Part shown: positions 7,413 through 13,390 of the stretch, piece after piece
Numbering within the stretch: position 1 is the stretch's first letter
Layout: each line of letters begins with the position of its first letter
Assembly (NCBI GenBank): GCA_016839665.1
Contig: JAEOTU010000011.1
Coordinates: 1-18,648 of the forward strand
Direction of reading: 5' to 3'
From: Candidatus Hodarchaeota archaeon
GTDB lineage: Archaea > Asgardarchaeota > Heimdallarchaeia > Hodarchaeales > Hodarchaeaceae
DNA: 18,648 nt
Position numbers and translations under genes: made by a program
Notes under the pieces: model-generated
What the model was told of the DNA's origin: nothing
The model's input: only the letters and a program-made list of their open reading frames with translations
Database searches by the model: none

Positions 7413-8000
7413 ATGAATTCTAAATACTTAATTCCAATTTCAGGTCGTCCAAATGCAGGAAAAACTTCTTTATTAAATTATTTGAGCCATTCGAAAAAAC
7501 CTGTTGGAAAATATGCTGGAACAACACTTAAAATCACACTAGTGCCATTAATTAAGAATCTGTATCTTGTGGATCTTCCTGGATTTGGTCGAATAACGAA
7601 ACGGTCCAAACAGAATGAAAACGATATAAAAGATGAGATCATTACCTTTTTGGAAGATTCCTCGAACCAATTATTATTCACCATCCATATTATTGATATT
7701 TCAACTTTTCATCTTATGGTGGCAAGTTTAGAGAAAAAAGGGATTATACCTTTGGATATCGAAATGGTTCAATTTATTGCTTCAATAACAAATTCTCCTA
7801 CCTTACTCGTTCTAAACAAAATTGACAAAGCTAAAAATGAGTTAGTAGAACAAAATCTAAATTTATTACAGTCATACGATCTTCCCGAACTTGAACTTTT
7901 CCTTCTATCGCTAAAAAGTAAGGACGGGTGTCGTATTTTCCGAAATAGAGTTAAAGAATTAACGGTAAAAAAGCTAGGGGCAAGATATGAGCATTGGTAA
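7413..8000 (+). CDS. engB: EngB/YihA-like GTPase
   Basis: This 195-aa single-domain P-loop GTPase belongs to the TRAFAC class, probably the EngB group linked to large-subunit ribosome assembly in bacteria. G1 is GRPNAGKTS (11-19), G2 is the Thr pair at 37-38 (AGTT), G3 is DLPGFG (54-59) and G4 is NKID (135-138). G5 may lie in LLSLKSKDG. The DLPGFG wording is typical of EngB. The protein starts at the G domain, with no extra domains. It lies between elf1-like and RPA genes on the same strand. The archaeal function is not established; other Era-like small GTPases are an alternative. Confidence 0.8.
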   Translation: MNSKYLIPISGRPNAGKTSLLNYLSHSKKPVGKYAGTTLKITLVPLIKNLYLVDLPGFGRITKRSKQNENDIKDEIITFLEDSSNQLLFTIHIIDISTFHLMVASLEKKGIIPLDIEMVQFIASITNSPTLLVLNKIDKAKNELVEQNLNLLQSYDLPELELFLLSLKSKDGCRIFRNRVKELTVKKLGARYEHW

Positions 8001-8157
8001 TTTTTTTTGTGAATATAAAAGAGGAATATTTCAATCATTAGATGATAATAAAAGAAAAAAATCTTCTAGTCAAGAATGATGAATTAAATGTCTGTGACAA
8101 GTGAGTTCAATCTACTAAAGATTACTTCTTTCAAAACAAAATAATGAGGAGCTATAA

Positions 8158-10290
8158 TTGAGTAATATTGAAGATATAATACAAAAAATCTCTGAAAAAG
8201 CCGGCCTTTCTCGGGGGGAAATCAAGAGGAAAATCGAGGAAAAGAAGGAAGAATTGGGTTTTTTCGTGAATGACATAGCAGCGGCTCATATCATCGCAAA
8301 AGACCTTAATGTTCCACTCGGACGTCCAGAGTTAAAGAAAAGACCAAAACTTACAATAAAGAGTCTTAAGAAAATGGAACCTGGACTATCAGGGGTAGGC
8401 ATTTCTGCAATAGTGCTTCGAGTGTATCACCCTATTGAATATGTGAAAGAAGGCGCCAAAGGTATTTTATCTCCAATTCTGTTACATGATGGAACTGATA
8501 GTATCCGTACTGTTCTCTGGGGGGCAATGGCGCGCCGTATAACAGAAAAACAAATTGAGAGAGGGTCTATTATTAAGATTAAGCAAGGATATACTAAATT
8601 AGGAAGGACCCAAGAATTAGAGCTACATATTGGAGATCGTGGCTTGTTAGAATTAGATACTGAGACAAACACTGAGAATTTCCCAGACCCTGAAGATGAA
8701 ATACTCGACATTGACCAGTTGGACGAGGAAATGTTCGAGATTGATGTTAAAGCGTTAGTTTCTAGAGTGGGGAAAATTAATACCTTTAATCGTTCTGATG
8801 GCACAACAGGACGTGTTTCTAACCTATTTCTCAAAGGAAAACGGGTATCACGGCGTATAGTATTTTGGGATGATCGTGCTGAAGTACCTTTTGATTTTAC
8901 CAGGGGAGATGAACTTTTAATACAGGCTGCAAATGTAAAATTGGATCGAGACGGGAAACCTGAACTACATGCGACACGAGCAACCCATATCACTAAAATC
9001 GGGCATCAATCACTACCTAGCATTGAAGAGACTAGAGAACCCAGGGCGGTCGAGCGAGAAGCGGTTGAGAAAAAAATAGGTCAACTAGAACCAAGTGATG
9101 GACTGGTAACAATTGTTGCGCGTAAGGGGCCTGTAGGGGGACCAACGAGTTTCACTCGAAATGATGGGTCAACTGGTTCAGTGACAAGAGCAATCATATT
9201 TGATGAAACAAGTGAAACAACATTAGTCCTTTGGAATGAAGCAATTTCAGATTTCGATGGTTTGGAGGATGAAGCGTTTCAGGCAAAGAATTTACGAGTC
9301 AATCAATCAAGATATAAGACGATAGAACTACATACAATCACTGAAACTGAATTTATCCCTCTTGAAACTTCTCAAATTCCTGAAGATCCTCCGATTCAGA
9401 ATATTACTGAAATTAAGCCACAAAAAGGATTAGCATCTATTCAAGGAGTCATTCACGACGTTCAAGACGTGAGAGAGTTTAACCGTTCAGATGGAACCAC
9501 AGGACGTGTATCGTCAATGTCAATTCAAGATAACACAGGGTCGATTCGGGTCGTAGCATGGGATGATAATGTAGAGAAGTTAGAATCAATTCGAGAAAAA
9601 GAGATGAAATTCGTCAAAGTTTTCTTTGGTGGGATTCGTCAGAAAGATGTTGACTCCATAGAAATCCATCTTACTCCTCAAAGTCATGTTCGACCATCTT
9701 CACGTATTCCAGCTGCTTTAAGGAGTATTGAAATCCTTAAAGAAGAACAAACTACTCCAGACTCAATACCAGACTATCAAAAAGTTCAACTTTCAGATGT
9801 GTCTGAGAATGAAGACGGGATCTTGATAGAAGTCCTTGGAAAAGTAGTTAGGCTTTTTCAGCAGAGTCCTTATTACCGAGCTTGTCCTGAGTGTCGGAAA
9901 AAAGTGATTGAAACAGATGCAGGATGGATTTGTCAAGAACATCAAGGAGTGGAGCCCCAGATACGATTTCGGCTTTCAGGAATACTTGACGATGGGACAA
10001 GCACCATGAGAACAATTTTCTTTGGACTATCAGGAGAGATTCTTGCAGGAATGGGAAGTAATGATATCCAGAAATTAATCGATAATGACCTAACTGATGA
10101 TCAAATTTTTTCAGTAGTTCAAGAACAAGCGGAAGGAAAAACCATTCTTGTTCAGGGACGAGTTCAATTACAGACTCAAGAGGTGCAAGACGAAACAATT
10201 CAACGCCAGGAACTATTTGCAAATCGTGTTAGATATCCCTCTCCTAAATTGATAACAGAGGAGTTGATTAGTGAGCTGCAAGAGTCTTAA
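8158..10290 (+). CDS. Replication protein A, large multi-OB-fold subunit with zinc finger
   Basis: This 710-aa protein is a single-stranded-DNA-binding RPA for replication and repair. Residues 1-60 are a small helical domain. OB-like repeats follow at about 75-165, 195-280, 312-400 and 420-510. The repeats share a loop: NRSDGTTGRVS at 211-221 and again at 442-452, with a variant TRNDGSTGSV at 333-342. A zinc finger (Cys576, Cys579, Cys592, His595) is embedded in a fifth C-terminal OB-like domain (545-695), as in RPA70 domain C and euryarchaeal RPAs. The TTG start is supported by GAGGAG about 7 nt upstream. No separate RPA32 or RPA14 gene is adjacent, so it may act alone or with distant partners. 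Confidence 0.9.
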   Translation: MSNIEDIIQKISEKAGLSRGEIKRKIEEKKEELGFFVNDIAAAHIIAKDLNVPLGRPELKKRPKLTIKSLKKMEPGLSGVGISAIVLRVYHPIEYVKEGAKGILSPILLHDGTDSIRTVLWGAMARRITEKQIERGSIIKIKQGYTKLGRTQELELHIGDRGLLELDTETNTENFPDPEDEILDIDQLDEEMFEIDVKALVSRVGKINTFNRSDGTTGRVSNLFLKGKRVSRRIVFWDDRAEVPFDFTRGDELLIQAANVKLDRDGKPELHATRATHITKIGHQSLPSIEETREPRAVEREAVEKKIGQLEPSDGLVTIVARKGPVGGPTSFTRNDGSTGSVTRAIIFDETSETTLVLWNEAISDFDGLEDEAFQAKNLRVNQSRYKTIELHTITETEFIPLETSQIPEDPPIQNITEIKPQKGLASIQGVIHDVQDVREFNRSDGTTGRVSSMSIQDNTGSIRVVAWDDNVEKLESIREKEMKFVKVFFGGIRQKDVDSIEIHLTPQSHVRPSSRIPAALRSIEILKEEQTTPDSIPDYQKVQLSDVSENEDGILIEVLGKVVRLFQQSPYYRACPECRKKVIETDAGWICQEHQGVEPQIRFRLSGILDDGTSTMRTIFFGLSGEILAGMGSNDIQKLIDNDLTDDQIFSVVQEQAEGKTILVQGRVQLQTQEVQDETIQRQELFANRVRYPSPKLITEELISELQES

Positions 10291-10374
10291 AACTCTTTTC
10301 TAATCGTTAAATTACAGTTTTTCAATGACCAACATAATAAATCCAACAAAATTTTGATATAGGGACAGCACTCA

Positions 10375-10382
10375 TTTATATA
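10375..10382 (+). promoter_or_regulatory. Putative TATA box for the UROD-family gene
   Basis: TTTATATA lies 34 nt before the ATG at 10416, in a gene-free gap of 125 nt. The spacing would give a leader of about 8-10 nt. No strong Shine-Dalgarno is seen before this ATG, which fits a short leader. Confidence 0.45.
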
Positions 10383-10415
10383 TTCTCAATAATATACTAA
10401 ATTTTTTGGACAGCA

Positions 10416-11468
10416 ATGAGACCATTATTAGCATTAAAGTCGCTGTACGGACAACTGAAACAAGTTCCAACCCCTAAAGGAATAACGAGTAAAGAAATTG
10501 TAGATAAAGCGATAGAATTCGAAAGTCCTCCTCGAATTCCCTATACATTATTCTTTTATCCTACACGCGGAGATTTATTCGACTTCTTTTTTGCTAAATG
10601 GTTACGGAATAAACCTAAAGTTAAAGATGGCTGCTATACCGACGAGTGGGGAGTGGTATGGAAAGATACTGGATATTGGTGGGGAACCGCCATTAAACAC
10701 CCGTTAGCTGATCTAGTTAATTTGTCAAATTATAAATTTCCCAATCCATATCCAAAAGGAATGTTTCCATTACTTCCTAAAGTAGCAAAACTGGCGAGAC
10801 GGAAAAAAAAATATGTTGTGGCTCCTAATGTAATTGATATGTATGAGAGAATGAGGTCTTTGATGGGGTTTGAAAACTTGATATTAGCACCATATGATCA
10901 ACCAGACAAGTTAGAAGAGCTCCTTGATATCCTTGCTGACATGACAATAGACCTCATTACAAAATATTGTGCTTCAGGATCTGACTTATTTGACGCGTTT
11001 ATGACGTGGGAAGACTGGGGATTGCAGTCACGGTTACAGATGAAAATAAACACCTTCAAAGAATTCTTTAAACCAAGATACAAGCGAATAATAGACACTG
11101 TCCATGAAAATGGAATGCACTTTATTTGGCATTCGTGTGGGGACATAATGGAACTAATTCCTGAAATGATTGATTTAGGAGTAGACGTTGTGCAAATTGA
11201 TCAACCACGGTTATTTGGGCATCAAAAACTAATAGATTCCTTGGGAGGAAAAATGTGTATGTGGAATACAGTAGATATTCAATGGAGTAATCAGGCTCAC
11301 ATAACACAAAACGACATAGTAGATGAAATCGACACAATGATTAGTATTTATGACATTAAAAAATATCAAGGTGGCTTTATTTTTCGAAACTATCCTGATC
11401 CTGAGGATATTAATGTCCCTGAAAAACGTCAGAGATTCATTAATTCTACTTTTCTTCAAAGGTTATAG
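10416..11468 (+). CDS. Uroporphyrinogen decarboxylase-family protein (MtaA/CmuA-like)
   Basis: This 350-aa protein has the TIM-barrel UROD superfamily layout. The His-x-Cys-Gly zinc-ligand motif typical of corrinoid:CoM methyltransferases is present (WHSCGDI, His239 and Cys241), so a methyltransferase is more likely than a true HemE. FFYPTRGDLFD (47-57) and DLFDAFMTWEDWG (190-202) fit the substrate-cleft loops of the group. The third zinc ligand is not assigned. No corrinoid protein, substrate-specific methyltransferase or heme gene is adjacent. It has its own predicted TATA box. UROD-related methyltransferase-like genes are frequent in anaerobic archaea. Substrate is unknown. Confidence 0.8.
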   Translation: MRPLLALKSLYGQLKQVPTPKGITSKEIVDKAIEFESPPRIPYTLFFYPTRGDLFDFFFAKWLRNKPKVKDGCYTDEWGVVWKDTGYWWGTAIKHPLADLVNLSNYKFPNPYPKGMFPLLPKVAKLARRKKKYVVAPNVIDMYERMRSLMGFENLILAPYDQPDKLEELLDILADMTIDLITKYCASGSDLFDAFMTWEDWGLQSRLQMKINTFKEFFKPRYKRIIDTVHENGMHFIWHSCGDIMELIPEMIDLGVDVVQIDQPRLFGHQKLIDSLGGKMCMWNTVDIQWSNQAHITQNDIVDEIDTMISIYDIKKYQGGFIFRNYPDPEDINVPEKRQRFINSTFLQRL

Positions 11469-11546
11469 ATTGAGGACAAAAATTAATTTGGGGGATAAGA
11501 AAGATAAGAATAGGGCTGGGGGGATTTGAACCCCCGACCTCCTGAT

Positions 11547-11584
11547 GTTCTGATGACCAATCTCATTAACGCCAATTGGCCAAA
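11547..11584 (-). other. tRNA intron at canonical position 37/38 (38 nt)
   Basis: The minus-strand sequence folds as a full bulge-helix-bulge. The anticodon stem is the outer helix. TTTG pairs with CAGA as the 4-bp core. The two 3-nt bulges are GGT and ACA, and TGGCCAAT pairs with ATTGGTCA in the intron stem with one G-T wobble. Cutting after the second base of each bulge restores a normal anticodon loop TTTGGGA. This is the structure recognised by archaeal tRNA-splicing endonuclease. Confidence 0.8.
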
Positions 11585-11611
11585 CCCAAATCAGGAATCA
11601 TAAGACCATGC

Positions 11612-11623
11612 TAGACTAGTCTA
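11612..11623. repeat. Perfect 12-nt palindrome at the tRNA-like 5' boundary
   Basis: TAGACTAGTCTA is its own reverse complement. Half of it is the D-arm start of the tRNA-like sequence and half lies in the non-pairing acceptor region. It marks the point where similarity to the intact tRNA-Pro copy ends. It may be a recombination scar or chance. Confidence 0.5.
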
Positions 11624-12070
11624 TTATTCATAAGAAATTTGCTTTACATATTGATCCAGATTATATTGTCTTACTCGCTCAGAATCAAACTCATTCCTCA
11701 GATTTCTCTTAAAAATCTCGATAAACTTTTCTTTTGTCTTTGTGCAAAACTCCTGAACAAGTGTTTCTTCATTTGGAAATTCATGCAAGGAATGACACAC
11801 AAATATCAGAGAATATTCTCTTTGTTCTGATGCACTTCTCTTCTTATTCCTTACAAGACATTTTGAAAATTCATGACTTGCTACCACACCCAGTTCCTCA
11901 CATGCGTCGGAATTCAAATATGGTAATTCAGATGTCAGTTGATCCATAAAGTCATCTGTACTACTTGCTGTGTTTTTAAGCAACCGATTAATCGCATTAT
12001 GTAATTCAGAGACAATTCTTTTATTTTTGATCATTTTCCAATTTATTGTTATGTTTATGGCAAATTTCAT
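11624..12070 (-). CDS. Unknown 148-aa protein between the two tRNA-Pro sequences
   Basis: I do not recognise this protein. It is mostly helical by composition, with a basic first third (WKMIKNKR), an acidic middle (TSSTDDFMDQ, SDACEELGVV) and a charged C-terminal third (KTKEKFIEIFKRNLRNEFD). It has four Cys but no zinc-type pairing. The start could be Met1 or Met13; neither has a strong Shine-Dalgarno. The stop codon at 11624-11626 falls in the place of the missing acceptor strand of the tRNA-like sequence. Amino-acid content looks natural. It could be a cargo gene of a degenerate integrated element. Function unknown. Confidence 0.6.
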   Translation of the reverse strand: MKFAINITINWKMIKNKRIVSELHNAINRLLKNTASSTDDFMDQLTSELPYLNSDACEELGVVASHEFSKCLVRNKKRSASEQREYSLIFVCHSLHEFPNEETLVQEFCTKTKEKFIEIFKRNLRNEFDSERVRQYNLDQYVKQISYE

Positions 12071-12198
12071 TTTCCATCTAACCCCATTCTATTTGAAGAA
12101 TAAAGCAAGAAATGTAATTTGATTAATCAAAAATTATTCAGCTAGTTCTTAATAGATGTTTATTCAACAATTTTTAATATTGAAGATAGGCGATTATT

Positions 12199-12360
12199 TT
12201 GAGAAAAAGAATAAAATTAGAGTTCTTAGTTGAAGATCTTAACGTTTTCTCTGATACAGAATTAACAAGAATCTTAATGAATTTCTTACTTGAAGAATTA
12301 CCCCAAGAAGGATACAAAGTAATAGGAGCAGCTAATATAACTTTCTCTCTTGCTGATTAA
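12199..12360 (+). CDS. Possible 53-aa protein with TTG start
   Basis: The frame runs from TTG at 12199 to TAA at 12358. It reads as a basic N-terminus (RKRIKLEFLV), an amphipathic middle (DTELTRILMNFLLEEL) and a hydrophobic end (VIGAANITFSL). The composition looks protein-like for so short a frame. An A+T-rich TATA-like element (TTTTTAATATT, about 12172-12182) lies near the distance expected for a leaderless transcript. There is no Shine-Dalgarno and no ATG alternative upstream. Family unknown. Confidence 0.4.
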   Translation: MRKRIKLEFLVEDLNVFSDTELTRILMNFLLEELPQEGYKVIGAANITFSLAD

Positions 12361-12466
12361 CCAGTAAATCCTCATATTACTAAAAACCAACATGCAGATA
12401 CTAGCTCTCGAAGTGTATTTCTATTAGTGAATTTTTCTCAAAAAAAAGGGAATGGGGAGTAGATGG

Positions 12467-12491
12467 AGGAAAAAGCTAGTATTCACTAGCT
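12467..12491 (-). terminator. Intrinsic-type terminator after the NPNN-repeat gene
   Basis: On the minus strand AGCTAGT-GAAT-ACTAGCT forms a perfect 7-bp stem with a 4-nt loop, followed at once by T residues and then CC. It starts 6 nt after the NPNN-gene stop. The arms extend outward (AGGAAAA with TTTTCCT, then TAGAT with ATCTA) into a larger fold covering 12460-12515. The form is that of a bacterial factor-independent terminator. Confidence 0.55.
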
Positions 12492-12496
12492 ACTGG

Positions 12497-12628
12497 TTAT
12501 TTTCCTTGGTATCTACAATTATTGGGGTTGAGTTGATTGGAATGATTATTTTGGGATGCACGGTAAGAATCATTATTGGGATTCAGGCTATCCGAGCGAT
12601 CATCATTCGGGTTCGGATCGTCACACAT
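12497..12628 (-). CDS. Small NPNN-repeat protein, 43 aa
   Basis: This 43-aa protein is nearly all repeat: DPNPNDD, LNPNNDSYRASQNN and QLNPNNCRYQ recur with a period of about 13-14 residues. I recall the N-P-N-N/aromatic pattern from short uncharacterised proteins in bacteria and eukaryotes; no function is known to me. The start is ATG at 12628, with an excellent Shine-Dalgarno (GGAGGTG) about 9 nt upstream. The frame stays open further upstream, to 12709, but without repeats. A hairpin with T-run follows the stop. It is Asn/Asp-rich, hydrophilic, and has no signal peptide. Its expression signals look more bacterial than those of neighbouring genes, so recent transfer is plausible. Confidence 0.6.
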   Translation of the reverse strand: MCDDPNPNDDRSDSLNPNNDSYRASQNNHSNQLNPNNCRYQGK

Positions 12629-12636
12629 GTCTTTTT

Positions 12637-12654
12637 TCACCTCCGTAACGGTGA
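12637..12654 (-). promoter_or_regulatory. Small hairpin overlapping the NPNN-gene Shine-Dalgarno
   Basis: TCACC and GGTGA form an inverted repeat around GTTACGGA, with CCG/CGG as an alternative inner pairing. The 3' arm is part of the GGAGGTG ribosome-binding site of the 43-aa gene. Folding would mask the site, so it may tune translation. Structure is short and unproven. Confidence 0.3.
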
Positions 12655-13183
12655 GTAGACTGAGAAAAGGGATGCTTCGGCTTGGTTGGTGACTTACGCT
12701 CATCTCCATGTGGGTAACCCGAAACGATTCAACCCCACACTATGAGTGAACTTGACAGTGTGTTCCCTGATTCTGAATGTGCATGTTTGTCATTATCCAT
12801 TACTACATCACGTTTCAGGAAATCCTGATTAGTCGATTGTAGTAATGCAGGAAATAACACAAAAACCTGTATCTCCCACGAATAGATCGAAGGTATCGGG
12901 GCCTTTTGGACGATCAGCCATTTTTGTGTCGGTTTTAATGGTTTCACGGTAGTTTCTAAGCTCTTAGCGTCCTAGAAACCCATTAGTTCTCTGAGAAGAT
13001 ATTCCTCCCTATTACCTTAAAAGCATTCGGAATTAATCATAGCTAAACCAAACTACCAAGAAAGGTTAAATCTTATTAAAAAATGCTTCTTCTACTGAAT
13101 CTGAGATAAAGAGCTTAAAAGAATCATCTAAACTCAGAATTATAATTGAAAATTCCCACATCTGATTATCAAATTAATTAGAA
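12655..13183. other. Gene-poor stretch between NPNN gene and tRNA-Pro
   Basis: These 529 nt have no convincing gene. Composition to about 12970 is visibly richer in G+C than flanking intergenic DNA. A 30-codon minus frame from ATG at 12921 to TAA at 12829 reads protein-like (MADRPKGPDTFDLF at its start) but has no Shine-Dalgarno. A 72-codon minus frame (12729-12947) looks spurious. I looked for RNase P and SRP RNA signatures and did not find a convincing set. From 12990 to 13180 the DNA is A+T-rich and featureless. Decayed genes of an old insertion, or an unrecognised structured RNA, are both possible. Confidence 0.4.
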
Positions 13184-13290
13184 TAGGGCTGGGGGGATTT
13201 GAACCCCCGACCTCCTGATCCCAAATCAGGAATCATCTAGCTGCCGTATTTGCCAGAAATATGGCCAAAACCATGCTAGACAACAGCCCT
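13184..13290 (-). tRNA. trnP: tRNA-Pro(UGG) with D-loop intron
   Basis: Minus-strand tRNA with acceptor AGGGCTG/CAGCCCT (7 bp, perfect), T8, T9, D-stem GTCT, anticodon stem CCTGA/TCAGG with loop TTTGGGA (anticodon TGG), variable loop AGGTC, T-arm GGGGG-TTCAAAT-CCCCC and discriminator A. No CCA is encoded. Mature length is 77 nt after removal of a 30-nt intron in the D-loop. The anticodon loop is uninterrupted, unlike the copy at 11511. A short inverted repeat (GACAG/CTGTC, 13293-13305) lies 2 nt upstream of base 1. It reads proline codons CCA and, by wobble, other CCN codons. Confidence 0.9.
13237..13266 (-). other. Non-canonical tRNA intron in the D-loop, before A21 (30 nt)
   Basis: GGTT pairs with AGCT as a 4-bp core with two wobble pairs. 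The 3-nt bulges are TTG and AGA, and GCCATATTT pairs with AAATACGGC as the intron stem with one mismatch and a 5-nt loop. Cutting after the second bulge base gives the D-loop AGCATGGTTTTA. That matches the uninterrupted D-loop of the other copy except for one T/C change, which is strong support for these boundaries. The outer exon helix is weak, as is common for non-canonical archaeal introns. Confidence 0.75.
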
Positions 13291-13390
13291 CGGACAGTTT
13301 CTGTCGTTTATTTTCTTCATAAAGGTAATTTTCGTGTAGAAATAAAACTTTTTTTTCTTAGCTGTAAGTGAGGAGGAAAGAAACCTGAGA

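Larger units (their letters stand above)
11511..11625 (-). pseudogene. trnP: tRNA-Pro(UGG)-like gene with 37/38 intron and defective acceptor strand
   Basis: Read on the minus strand this has a good D-arm (GTCT, A14), anticodon stem CCTGA/TCAGG, anticodon TGG, T-arm GGGGG/CCCCC with TTCAAAT loop, the 3' acceptor strand CAGCCCT and discriminator A. No CCA is encoded. A 38-nt intron sits after base 37. Spliced length is 77 nt, the same as the copy at 13184. The 5' acceptor strand should be AGGGCTG but reads AATAGAC, which pairs only at position 1-72. T8 and A9 are present. The 5' end overlaps the stop codon of the ORF at 11624, leaving no promoter space of its own. Either a disrupted remnant, or a gene whose 5' strand is supplied elsewhere. 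Confidence 0.75.

Noticed and set aside
8076..8140. Possible C/D-box RNA (ATGATGA at 8076-8082)
   Set aside because: No CTGA D box at a fitting distance and no terminal stem.
11639..11949. + strand frames of 63 and 71 codons
   Set aside because: Both are antisense to the better 148-aa minus-strand frame and show no start signal.
12452..12658. 68-codon + strand frame resembling a membrane peptide
   Set aside because: It is antisense to the NPNN-repeat gene; its Ile-rich character follows from the repeat DNA on the other strand.
12440..12760. RNase P RNA or SRP RNA
   Set aside because: GGAGGAAA and GGGTAACCC recall parts of such RNAs, but the other conserved boxes are missing and most of the stretch is explained by the NPNN gene and its hairpin.
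12729..12947. 72-codon minus-strand frame
   Set aside because: No Shine-Dalgarno, no domain or repeat pattern, and no relation to neighbours.
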